From contig JAJXWT010000009.1 in the NCBI GenBank assembly GCA_021781475.1, positions 1-36,896 on the forward strand: 36,896 nucleotides of DNA, written 5' to 3'. Position numbers and translations under genes: made by a program. Below the pieces are notes generated by a model, which worked only from the letters and a program-made list of their open reading frames with translations, ran no database searches and was not told the DNA's origin. Positions 9,571 to 16,376 of the stretch are shown here, piece after piece; the first letter of the stretch is position 1, and every line of letters begins with the position of its first letter. This DNA comes from a bacterium. GTDB taxonomy: Bacteria > Patescibacteriota > Saccharimonadia > Saccharimonadales > Saccharimonadaceae.

Positions 9571-11339
9571 GCGCCAACCTGCACCACATCGCCGCCGATT
9601 TTTTGCCTAAAATACGTATCGTGGCTAACGTACAAAATGGCGCCGGCGTATTTTTGCAGCGCCGCTTCCAACTCTTCGATACTTGGCAGGTCAAGGTGAT
9701 TAGTCGGCTCGTCCAAAATTAACAGCTGTGGCTCGTTGGCCAGCATGCTCATTAATTGGAACCGCGCCTTTTGGCCACCGCTTAAGTGGGAGAGGGGCGT
9801 GCGCTCGTCGCTTTCGGTGAACAAATAGTCCGCCAGCAGCTGGCGCATTTTTGTTTGGTTACAATTCAAGTTTTTGTCGGCGTACATGTGCTCTATGGCG
9901 GCGCCCAGCGGCAGTTCCAGGTAGCGCGCGCCAATTTCTTGCTCGTACACGCCCACGCGCACATGCGGATCAAGCGTTAATTCGCCACTATACATAATAA
10001 TGTCCGGCCGCCGCTCGCTCGTTGCTATCGCCGACTTTCTCGAACCCGAGTCGAGCGAGGCTCCGGGGACCTCTGCGACGCCCGGCGTGAGAGCAGGAGG
10101 CGACAGTAATGGGCGAGAAGGCGCAGTCGACGGGAGCGGGGATGAGCTTAATAATGCCTTAATCAGCGTCGTTTTACCGGCACCGTTACGCCCACGCAGC
10201 TCCACGGCCTCGCCCTCGCGCAAATCAATATTTACGTCCCTAAATAGCACCATATCGCCATAACCCAGTGCCACATCGCTGGCGCGCACCAACACATGCT
10301 TACTGCGCGATTCATCGTTTTTTACGTTCAGCCGGATATTTTTGGCCTTAAACTTTTGGTATTGGTTCGCCACCTTGTAATTTAGGTTTTCTACGCTGTC
10401 TTTATCAATCCAAAATGTGGGCTTTTCAATCTTTTCAAGTTCGGCTAGCTGTTCGCGCGCCATGTTTTCCAGCCGTTTAAAACGCTGGATAGTACCAGGG
10501 TTACGCGATTTTTCTTTAAGCCGCTGGTAATCGAGCACTTTTTGTTTTAAGTTTATAATCCGCTTTTCAATCATTTCAAAATCGTTCATGGCCGTACCTG
10601 TGGTGCTGGCATTTTGCTTTAGGTAGGCATCGTAATTGCCCTTGTAGCTTACGGTGCTGCCGTCTTTTAGCTCCACAATCCTATCAACTTCGTGCAGCAC
10701 ATCGCGGTCGTGGGTAATAATCAGCGCCGCCTGCTGGTAGCTTTTTAGCCAATCAATAAACTGCCGCTTGGCCACGTAATCCATGTGGTTGGTCGGCTCG
10801 TCCAGTAGCGCCAAATCGGCGTTGGCATGCATGATTTTGATTACCTCGACCAGCCGCTTTTGGCCGCCCGAAAGGGTGCTGAGTGCACGGTCGCCAAAAC
10901 CTTCCATTTGAAAGTTTTTTAGCTCTTCGGCCACTAGCTCTTCAACTTGGTAAAAATTCTTTTGGCCAAACCGCTCCAGCGCCTCGGTATATTCGTTGAT
11001 TTTTTTAAGGTCATCGCCCATATGATCGGGGTAGGTGTGCAAAATATGGTGCAGGCCGGCATATTCTGGCAACCCCTGTAAAATGTATTCCATAACCATT
11101 TGTTCGCCCGCGCCAAGGTGTTCTTGGGCCGTCGCCACCACGGTGGTGCCTTTTTTATACACTACATCGCCAGTGAAATCCGTGTCGGCCCCCGTTAAAA
11201 TACCAAACAGGGTACTTTTGCCAATGCCATTACGGCCGATTACGCCAACCTTTTCGTGGTCGTCCACGCTAAATTTAACCCCGGTCATTAACACTTTAGG
11301 GCCAAACGATTTTTCGGTAACGGTAATATCGGCAATCAT
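9567..11339 (-). CDS. ABC-F family ATPase with a low-complexity insert in the second ATPase domain
   Basis: A cytoplasmic ABC-F protein (590 aa) with two ATPase domains and no membrane segments. Domain 1: GRNGIGKST, LSGGQKR, LLDEPTNHMD. Domain 2: GRNGAGKTT, LSGGQKARF, LILDEPTNHLD. The linker between them is charged and helical, as in ribosome-associated Uup/EttA-type factors; the subfamily is uncertain. About 45 residues rich in Ser, Pro and Ala (plus-strand 10008-10146) are inserted just after the second Walker A helix, where relatives have a short loop. The start is MIADITV at 11339, with the upstream extension being unlike protein. Confidence 0.93.
   Translation of the reverse strand: MIADITVTEKSFGPKVLMTGVKFSVDDHEKVGVIGRNGIGKSTLFGILTGADTDFTGDVVYKKGTTVVATAQEHLGAGEQMVMEYILQGLPEYAGLHHILHTYPDHMGDDLKKINEYTEALERFGQKNFYQVEELVAEELKNFQMEGFGDRALSTLSGGQKRLVEVIKIMHANADLALLDEPTNHMDYVAKRQFIDWLKSYQQAALIITHDRDVLHEVDRIVELKDGSTVSYKGNYDAYLKQNASTTGTAMNDFEMIEKRIINLKQKVLDYQRLKEKSRNPGTIQRFKRLENMAREQLAELEKIEKPTFWIDKDSVENLNYKVANQYQKFKAKNIRLNVKNDESRSKHVLVRASDVALGYGDMVLFRDVNIDLREGEAVELRGRNGAGKTTLIKALLSSSPLPSTAPSRPLLSPPALTPGVAEVPGASLDSGSRKSAIATSERRPDIIMYSGELTLDPHVRVGVYEQEIGARYLELPLGAAIEHMYADKNLNCNQTKMRQLLADYLFTESDERTPLSHLSGGQKARFQLMSMLANEPQLLILDEPTNHLDLPSIEELEAALQKYAGAILYVSHDTYFRQKIGGDVVQVGA
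10008..10146 (-). repeat. In-frame inserted segment with an inverted repeat inside the ABC-F gene
   Basis: This stretch encodes SSSPLPSTAPSRPLL through SERRPD, which has no counterpart in ABC-F proteins. On the plus strand it holds CTCGCTCG (10014-10021) facing CGAGCGAG (10052-10059), a perfect 8-bp arm pair, with CTCGaacCCGAG nested inside. Codons such as TCG, CTC and CCG are denser than in the flanks. It looks like a small palindromic element tolerated in frame. Confidence 0.5.
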
Positions 11340-11370
11340 CTGTTTTAGTATAGCACGGCCCCTGTTGGTA

Positions 11371-11399
11371 TTGACTGTTTTAGCCAAAAGTGCTATAAT
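11371..11399 (+). promoter_or_regulatory. Near-consensus promoter of the 81-aa gene
   Basis: TTGACT (11371-11376), exactly 17 bp, then TGC-TATAAT (11394-11399), so both a good -35 and an extended -10 are present. This is among the strongest promoter matches in the window. It drives a small gene, and the transcript start should be near 11406. Confidence 0.8.
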
Positions 11400-11446
11400 A
11401 AAGGGATAGACTATCAAACAGATAGCTCGCACACCAAGGAGGCACC

Positions 11447-11692
11447 ATGCCACGTGAAGATGCACCGCAAACACGTGAGGAGCTCATCGCAACGCTACAG
11501 AAGGCGAGGCGGACGCTCGGCGATGCGATCGACGCCTGCGTAGCATGTACGAAATCGCCTGCGTTCGTGGCGCAGGAGGGGCTTGCTGGGCCCAAAGACC
11601 TCGGCACGCTCCGGGCGATCACTGACGGCCTCTGGTCACATGAGGTCCGGCTGCTCTCGCTGCTGGGAAAAATCAAGGGGGGAGGGGTGTAA
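11447..11692 (+). CDS. Small hypothetical protein (81 aa)
   Basis: Expressed from a near-consensus promoter with an AAGGAGG Shine-Dalgarno 6 nt before the ATG. The protein is mostly helical, with the segment GDAIDACVACTKS and several Leu/Arg repeats; no family is recognised. Codon use (CGG, AGG, CTC, GAG, ACG) differs from housekeeping neighbours, which favour GAA, CGC and AAA, hinting at transfer. It is followed directly by structured terminator repeat copy A and converges with the reverse transcriptase. A small regulator or toxin/antitoxin-like protein is possible but unsupported. Confidence 0.7.
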   Translation: MPREDAPQTREELIATLQKARRTLGDAIDACVACTKSPAFVAQEGLAGPKDLGTLRAITDGLWSHEVRLLSLLGKIKGGGV

Positions 11693-11697
11693 GGTGA

Positions 11698-11782
11698 GCC
11701 CCGCGGCACACGCCGCACAATTAGGCCGCACGGTCGAGCGTAAGCTCCCGCGCACCCGCCTGACTGTGCGGCCTTTTTGTTT
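11698..11782 (+). terminator. Structured terminator repeat, copy A
   Basis: Two hairpins. The first is GCGGC-acac-GCCGC. The second has 12-bp arms, GGCCGCACGGTC (11724-11735) and GACTGTGCGGCC (11762-11773), with one G-T pair, an inner GAGC-gtaa-GCTC hairpin, then TTTTTGTTT. The U-tract makes it a terminator for the plus-strand 81-aa gene. It abuts the reverse transcriptase stop on the other strand. It is nearly identical to copy B at 13651-13735. Confidence 0.85.
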
Positions 11783-12755
11783 AGTATGGATGCTGTTTCA
11801 GCACGTGGATAAGTTTTTCCGCCCGCGCACCCATTTGGCGCACATGCCTGCTACGGCTATGAGACGATTCGCCACTAAGGTTCAGCACGCCATTGTAGCC
11901 TGCCATGACCGCCAAATCATGTAGGTCCGTGGGCGCGCCACTTTGTATTTTGGCTTCAGCTTGATTCATTGCAAGGCTTGCAGCCTCTAACAAGGCCGGA
12001 GAGGGTGAAATGCGCCCCTGATATAATGATAGCCCAGTAATCGTAAGTGCTGGATGCTCATTGTCTAAGTGCCGAATGCTGGATTTGTGGTGCGCAAATT
12101 CCATACCTGGCGCCTGTGTAGTATATATTTCGCGAATTACCCGGCGGAACGGTTTGTCAAGGGCGTCAGGGTCAGCGCTAGAAACAGTCAAGTCGTCTAA
12201 GTACCGGGTTGCGCGTTCACCGATATTTCGCATTGCCATGGCGTGCACCAATAAATCATCAGCATCTTTCATATACCAGTTAAATAACAACGGGCTCGTT
12301 ACATTACCTTGTGGCAAGCCATCAACTCCTGGCAAAAAAGCGCCCTCCCGCACATAGCTCTCAATGCGGCGGGCATCATCCCGCTGATCACGCCGGCGGG
12401 CGTGGCGACCTAGGATTTTTTCTACTTTTTCTCCCATGGCGCTTTCCTGAACATGCCCATAGGCATCAGAAAAATCTGTCAAATAAAATATGGTTGAATG
12501 GCGGTGGGGAAGAACGTTGTCACGTAAGCTTTTGCCAAGCACACCACCTGTCGCAATTGGCAACGGAACGCGCAGCGACTGCATGGCGCGTAATGCCAGC
12601 ATCTGCTCATGTCGGACTTCTTCGTCATATTTCCATACCAGGCGCGTGTGCGGGTGATCGTTTTTATCAAACAAAAAAAGCACCGGTTGTAAATCGGCCG
12701 CGTCATTTGCGTTTAAAACTACAGTTTCTTTCTTTCGTTGCATATATGGCGCCAT
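11781..12755 (-). CDS. Retron-like single-domain reverse transcriptase
   Basis: A 324-aa RNA-directed DNA polymerase with no endonuclease, maturase or other added domain. Fingers/palm motifs in order: ATGGVLGKSLRDNVLPH (about 68-84), resembling the retron NAxxH region as NVLPH; motif A YLTDFSDAYG (91-100); motif B GLPQGNVTSP (146-155), with SP rather than the SQ of diversity-generating RTs; motif C YLDD (185-188); a GMEFAHHKSS motif D region; and TITGL (238-242) after the palm, where retron RTs have VTG. No Shine-Dalgarno precedes the ATG. It is transcribed from its own promoter behind a ~565-nt untranslated leader. The precise class (retron or unclassified RT group) needs a phylogeny. Confidence 0.88.
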   Translation of the reverse strand: MAPYMQRKKETVVLNANDAADLQPVLFLFDKNDHPHTRLVWKYDEEVRHEQMLALRAMQSLRVPLPIATGGVLGKSLRDNVLPHRHSTIFYLTDFSDAYGHVQESAMGEKVEKILGRHARRRDQRDDARRIESYVREGAFLPGVDGLPQGNVTSPLLFNWYMKDADDLLVHAMAMRNIGERATRYLDDLTVSSADPDALDKPFRRVIREIYTTQAPGMEFAHHKSSIRHLDNEHPALTITGLSLYQGRISPSPALLEAASLAMNQAEAKIQSGAPTDLHDLAVMAGYNGVLNLSGESSHSRSRHVRQMGARAEKLIHVLKQHPY

Positions 12756-12767
12756 GTTTATGGAAAG

Positions 12768-12792
12768 GGGTGCCGCTTGCGCTGCGGCACCC
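12768..12792 (-). promoter_or_regulatory. Perfect 9-bp hairpin just upstream of the reverse transcriptase start
   Basis: GGGTGCCGC and GCGGCACCC enclose a 7-nt loop. The 3' foot is 12 nt before the RT ATG and is followed by CTTTCC. It could be the end of the noncoding RNA, an attenuator, or a block to translation. There is no ribosome site between it and the ATG. Confidence 0.6.
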
Positions 12793-12808
12793 TAGGTTTC
12801 CTCTGGTC

Positions 12809-12900
12809 ATGCGAAGGACGGATAGATTGTTCACGGAGGTTATAGCGCGCATTTCTCCTGCTCGCAGCACACGCCGCAAGTGAACATATAATTTACGCAT
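12809..12900 (-). other. Compound stem-loop in the RT leader
   Basis: ATGCGAA (12809-12815) pairs with TTACGCAT (12893-12900) with one bulge. Inside, TGTTCAC (12828-12834) pairs perfectly with GTGAACA (12880-12886). The 45-nt tip contains GGAG/CTCC and GCGCGC. The two nested stems make a roughly 92-nt arm, the largest local structure found in the leader and a candidate for the reverse-transcribed part. Confidence 0.45.
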
Positions 12901-13326
12901 GACAGCCGGAGGCATCGAAGGCTTGCGACCCGCCACGCCTGGTGTGCACCACCGGTCATGGGAAATCACACTCCTACGCCGACTACGCCCACGAGGGGCC
13001 AGCCGGATGATGCAGAATCGCAACGTCGCCACCAGTCATGGTACGCTTGGTCATGATCCCGCACCCGTACGGCGCCAACCACACCACACGGGGTCTGGCA
13101 ATCCGGGGAACGAGTCCGCCGGCACCCGGTCGCCCACTTGCGTGGTCCAGCCGCACTATTGCGCTGCCCATGCCTATTCAGGCTGGTACAACGCGGTAAG
13201 CGGAGGGGGGCTTGGTGACCTGTGCGCACTGTGGCTCACATCCGAATATCGGTCCCTCAGGATATTGCATTGTATTGCTGCCTATCCGCCCTATCCCGCC
13301 AGTATGACCTAAACGGGATGCGGACC

Positions 13327-13356
13327 ATTATATATGCGCTAACTACATAAGGGCAA
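13327..13356 (-). promoter_or_regulatory. Promoter of the reverse transcriptase leader
   Basis: On the minus strand TTGCCC (13356-13351), an 18-bp spacer and a perfect TATAAT (13332-13327). Transcription is predicted to begin near 13320, about 565 nt before the RT start codon. Confidence 0.72.
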
Positions 13357-13399
13357 CTATAAGCTATTTGCTATTGTATTTTTAAATAAATCTGCTGTA

Positions 13400-13651
13400 A
13401 TGGATAATCTGAATATCAACAAGGGTATTCACTTGGAAAAGGGAAGGATAAGGGTCAACGTGCCCGAAACGGCATACGCGCGCACCAAGGCGATGCACGA
13501 AGACCGGAAGGTTGTTCGTGCCAAGCGTGACAATGCAACGAAGCATGCGCGCCAACAGCTCACCATTCTAGCCACCTTGCTGTGGATCGAATGGAAACTC
13601 GCCGAGCGAGCGTTCGAGCGGCGGTATGGCACCAAGATGACCTACCGCTAG
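13400..13651 (+). CDS. Small basic hypothetical protein (83 aa)
   Basis: Lys/Arg-rich and predicted helical, with repeated charged segments such as HEDRKVVRAKRDNATKHAR and an aromatic tail WIEWKLAERAFERRYG. No family is recognised; nucleic-acid binding is possible from charge alone. It diverges from the RT leader and ends at structured terminator copy B, mirroring the arrangement of the 81-aa gene with copy A. The ATG at 13400 lacks a ribosome site. An internal GTG near 13460 has AAGGATAAGGG upstream and may be the real start, giving about 63 aa. Confidence 0.55.
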   Translation: MDNLNINKGIHLEKGRIRVNVPETAYARTKAMHEDRKVVRAKRDNATKHARQQLTILATLLWIEWKLAERAFERRYGTKMTYR

Positions 13652-13735
13652 CCCTGCGGCAAAGCCGCACAATTAGGCCGCACAGTCGAGCACTACGCTC
13701 CTGTGTACCCGCCTGACTGTGCGGCCTTTTTGTTA
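13651..13735 (+). terminator. Structured terminator repeat, copy B
   Basis: Same plan as copy A. Hairpin GCGGC-aaa-GCCGC; 12-bp perfect arms GGCCGCACAGTC (13676-13687) and GACTGTGCGGCC (13715-13726); inner GAGC-actac-GCTC; then TTTTTGTT. Differences from copy A lie in the loops and at one stem position (A here, G in copy A) that still pairs. It terminates the 83-aa gene and lies at the 3' end of the convergent ParB-like gene. Confidence 0.85.
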
Positions 13736-13749
13736 GGCAAAAAATAGCG

Positions 13750-15231
13750 CTAGCTTGCCGCCATAAGCTCCATATCATGCACTGAAATGTCAGGGATATT
13801 CTCGTCGACCGGTGTTTCCTGCACAAGCGCATACACGCCCAACCGCGCTCGCATTGTGTCAGATAGGTCATTACGAGACTCCAAAAGCCATAACGCCTTT
13901 ATGGCCGCCTCAAACAATGCATTGCTCGCAATCCTGCGCCGCTGCATATAGGTCTCTGCCAACGTGGGTTCATGCCCGCCATCATTACTGTTTTGTGAGC
14001 CATCAATAATTTCACGGCGGTATCGGTCCTGGTCGCTAAGGCCCGCATTGGAGTCCTGCTCGTCTAACGCTGGCTGACCAGCATGATTAGCCTCATCCCA
14101 AATCAACTGCTTAACTGCCGCGAGTTGTGCCGAAAGGCGCATGTCCCTGGGACCACGGAACTCTTTTTTGCGCTGCGCTGAACGCCGGGCGAGCTGCTCC
14201 GCCTTAATATTTATAAAGCACAGCTCAACCTCGTGGGTGGCAGCATCCTCCGCACTTTCAAAATATGTTTCGCCGTCGCTCGTTGTCCACATGCCAAGCC
14301 CATCAGTCGTAGCGCCTAACCCGCTCGCTTTGCTATCCGAGGCAAACAAGCCAAGCTCCGCTGGGTTTATCTTACCTGAAGCGTTTTCTCGATAATACTC
14401 CAGCCACGTTTTATATATCTCTGCGGCGTCAATTAGCCAGCTAAACGGATACTGCTTTTCGAACGACTGCAGGCTTGGCGGATAGTCTGTAAATACTAGC
14501 GCATCGTGAACGCGGTCGGGGGGGACAGCAAACTTTTCGGCACACTTTTTTTGTGTATAATCGGGGTCAATCGACCGCATTAGGTCAATATAGCTACGCA
14601 TTGAGCGCGCCTCGTCTGCCTTGGGCGGGTTCACGCGCGCGTTGTTTTCAATAAATTGCATTGGCAGAGCGTCTACGTACGAGATGTTTTCGTGTACGCT
14701 ACTTAAAATGAGTGATTCAACGCTATACCCATGCTGTTCAATAAGTATATCCGCTGCTCGTATTCGCCGCTCGCCAGCAATATGAATGACATACCGCAAG
14801 CCCTTTGGCGTCTGCCACGGGGTCAAATCGGCAAGGGTATACACCCTGCCGCTATCTTGGTTCGCCCGGTTGTATTGTTCAAGGTAGCGAACAGCGCTTT
14901 TTTCGGCATGCAAGCCCTCTATAACGGGCTCCATCAGTTCGTGTACAAGCCCGTCAACGTCTTCGGCAAGCGGCATCGCGTCCGCCAGTTCTTGCAACTT
15001 TACTGGGTCGAACTCCCGGCGAATTTGCGGTAATACGTTAATAACATTACGGGGGATCTCCATAATGTGCCGGTTGCCGAACTCCGCAATTGGCTTACCA
15101 TCCGCACCAAGTTTATAGTGCCGCTCTGTGTCAGTGTTTATGGGTGCGGGCACATTCTCTGGCGCAGCCGGAACTACTGGTGCCGTATTTAGCCCATGCT
15201 CCGTATGTAGTGCCCCGACTCTCTCGCTCAT
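13750..15231 (-). CDS. ParB/Spo0J-like nuclease-fold DNA-binding protein
   Basis: A 493-aa protein with a ParB N-terminal domain: REFDPVKLQELADAM, then HIAGERRIRAADIL (the GERRxRA motif, about 153-164), then FIENNARVNPPKADEARSM, equivalent to ENxxRxxLxPxEEA. TQKKCAEKFAVPPDRVHDAL follows as a helix-turn-helix-like segment. The C-terminal 250 residues are unlike chromosomal ParB and contain a long insert with charged helices. No ParA lies nearby, so a plasmid/phage-type or regulatory ParB is more likely than the chromosomal one. TATAAA lies 5 nt before the ATG at 15231; the track's GTG is one codon earlier. Confidence 0.8.
   Translation of the reverse strand: MSERVGALHTEHGLNTAPVVPAAPENVPAPINTDTERHYKLGADGKPIAEFGNRHIMEIPRNVINVLPQIRREFDPVKLQELADAMPLAEDVDGLVHELMEPVIEGLHAEKSAVRYLEQYNRANQDSGRVYTLADLTPWQTPKGLRYVIHIAGERRIRAADILIEQHGYSVESLILSSVHENISYVDALPMQFIENNARVNPPKADEARSMRSYIDLMRSIDPDYTQKKCAEKFAVPPDRVHDALVFTDYPPSLQSFEKQYPFSWLIDAAEIYKTWLEYYRENASGKINPAELGLFASDSKASGLGATTDGLGMWTTSDGETYFESAEDAATHEVELCFINIKAEQLARRSAQRKKEFRGPRDMRLSAQLAAVKQLIWDEANHAGQPALDEQDSNAGLSDQDRYRREIIDGSQNSNDGGHEPTLAETYMQRRRIASNALFEAAIKALWLLESRNDLSDTMRARLGVYALVQETPVDENIPDISVHDMELMAAS
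14541..14558. repeat. Palindrome CACAC-T7-GTGTAT inside the ParB-like gene
   Basis: ACAC and GTGT arms enclose a T-tract. This copy lies within the coding sequence (codons for TQKKCA on the minus strand) and matches the copy in the ParB/HNH intergenic region except for one extra T. Confidence 0.45.
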
Positions 15232-15246
15232 CACTATTTATATTGC

Positions 15247-15263
15247 CACACTTTTTTGTGTAT
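15247..15263. promoter_or_regulatory. Palindrome CACAC-T6-GTGTAT in the ParB/HNH intergenic region
   Basis: It lies 4 bp upstream of the ParB TATAAA box and between the two divergent start codons. Its position suits an operator, possibly for the ParB-like protein itself. The second copy is at 14541-14558. Confidence 0.45.
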
Positions 15264-15336
15264 TGCCAGTAAACCATGGCATAAATGTATCCGCTTTTGC
15301 TTGCATAGCCACCTGCGCCTTTGCTTTACTCAACAC

Positions 15337-15864
15337 ATGCGTTCCATGCCAGAGTATATCAATGCTGTTAAGCCCTACCTCGAGAAAGCGCCGGAACAAG
15401 CGTTTGAAAATATTCGCACCGTCCGGTCTATCTCACTTGCTGTCAATCAGGCAATTGCGGTCTACGGAGGCTACGAAATCCCATCACCAGACGTATCATG
15501 GAACTTATTGGAATATTGTGCCGATACAAATAGCGCAATCGGCTGGCTTGCCACCATGATAACTATCGATGAAGAATTTGGCTGCTGGTGCTTGCCGCTC
15601 GCAGCAGAATACGATGAAAAAACCCGGGCACGATATCCTCAAGTGTCGCGAAAAGAATATGGCGCACACAGCACGCTTGCACACCGCTTCGTGCTCAGTT
15701 CATTGTTCAATCCAACACTCACACGCGATTTGCACTGGGACCATATTTGCCGCTCACACGCCTGCTGTAACCCGACCCACGGAGAACTCGTGACTGCAAA
15801 AACGAATAATGCGCGCAAAGACCTCAGTCTTCGACACACGACAGGGATGGAGACGTTATTCTAA
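15337..15864 (+). CDS. HNH endonuclease-like protein
   Basis: A 175-aa protein whose C-terminal third carries an HNH zinc-finger nuclease signature: LHWDHICRSHACCNPTHGEL, then TAKTNNARKD. This fits the DHxCxxxxCxNPxHL...N pattern of homing-type HNH nucleases found in phages and mobile elements. The N-terminal 100 residues are helical and unassigned. The long ORF start is unlikely; at 15337 an extended -10-like TGC-TTTACT sits 6 nt before the ATG. It diverges from the ParB-like gene and ends 23 bp before smpB. Whether it cuts DNA cannot be told from sequence. Confidence 0.75.
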   Translation: MRSMPEYINAVKPYLEKAPEQAFENIRTVRSISLAVNQAIAVYGGYEIPSPDVSWNLLEYCADTNSAIGWLATMITIDEEFGCWCLPLAAEYDEKTRARYPQVSRKEYGAHSTLAHRFVLSSLFNPTLTRDLHWDHICRSHACCNPTHGELVTAKTNNARKDLSLRHTTGMETLF

Positions 15865-15887
15865 CTTGCATCTGTTATTATTGATAT

Positions 15888-16376
15888 ATGCCAAAAAAGA
15901 AACCTGCCGTAAAAAAACACGTAGGCACGCCAATTGTAAATAAGCGCGCCCGGTTTGATTATGACCTTGGCGATGAAATCGTAGCTGGGCTAAGCTTAAA
16001 CGGGCAAGAGGCCCGCGCGGCGCGAGATGGGCATATTCAGCTCAAGGGCGCGTTTGTGACCATTAAAGATAACGAATTATGGCTTAATAACGCCAGCTTT
16101 AGTTTAAAACTGAATCAAAAAGGCGATACCAACGCGCGCACCATTGACACGACGCCGCGTAAGCTGCTTGCCAAACGGAAAGAGATTACCCAGCTTGCCG
16201 AACACAAAAAGAAAGGTATGACCATTGTGCCAACCAAACTGCTCACGCAGGGGCGCTACATTAAATTAGTTATTGCCCTTGGTAAGGGTAAAAAGTTATA
16301 CGACAAACGTGAAAGTCTTAAGCGCCGCCAGCAAGACCGCGAATCGCGGCGCGCCATTGCGGGCCACCACGGCTAG
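15888..16376 (+). CDS. smpB: SsrA-binding protein SmpB
   Basis: RNA-binding partner of tmRNA in rescue of stalled ribosomes (162 aa). Family blocks are present: IVNKRARFDYDL, AGLSLNGQEARAARDG (normally GxEVKSxRxG), PRKLLAKRKEI, MTIVPTKLLTQGRYIKLVI, and the C-terminal ALGKGKKLYDKRESLKRR tail that enters the decoding centre. The EARAAR replacement of the EVKS block is divergent but the fold elements are intact. TATTAT lies 6 nt before the ATG with no Shine-Dalgarno. The stop overlaps the convergent glycosyltransferase stop. Confidence 0.95.
   Translation: MPKKKPAVKKHVGTPIVNKRARFDYDLGDEIVAGLSLNGQEARAARDGHIQLKGAFVTIKDNELWLNNASFSLKLNQKGDTNARTIDTTPRKLLAKRKEITQLAEHKKKGMTIVPTKLLTQGRYIKLVIALGKGKKLYDKRESLKRRQQDRESRRAIAGHHG

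Larger units (their letters stand above)
12756..13320 (-). ncRNA. Long structured untranslated leader / candidate retron-type noncoding RNA
   Basis: This is the only stretch over 500 bases without a credible gene. It lies between a TATAAT promoter and the reverse transcriptase ATG on the same strand. Open frames inside it (87, 62 and 109 aa minus; 137 aa plus) overlap each other, lack ribosome sites and look like unconstrained sequence. Inverted repeats read on the minus strand include ATCCCG/CGGGAT near the 5' end, CCGA-TAT-TCGG, CCAGCC/GGCTGG, a compound stem at 12809-12900 and a 9-bp hairpin just before the RT. Position and orientation match a retron msr-msd RNA, although those are usually 150-250 nt. 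The msr/msd boundaries and priming G could not be assigned. Confidence 0.6.

Noticed and set aside
12899-13312. 137-aa plus-strand ORF and 87/62/109-aa minus-strand ORFs in the RT leader
   Set aside because: They overlap each other on both strands, have no ribosome site or nearby -10, and show no family features. Inverted repeats explain the sequence better.
11698-13735. Diversity-generating retroelement (template/variable repeat pair around the RT)
   Set aside because: The two repeats differ mainly in loops and not specifically at adenines. Both lie in terminators, not at a gene's 3' coding end, and the RT has SP rather than SQ in motif B.
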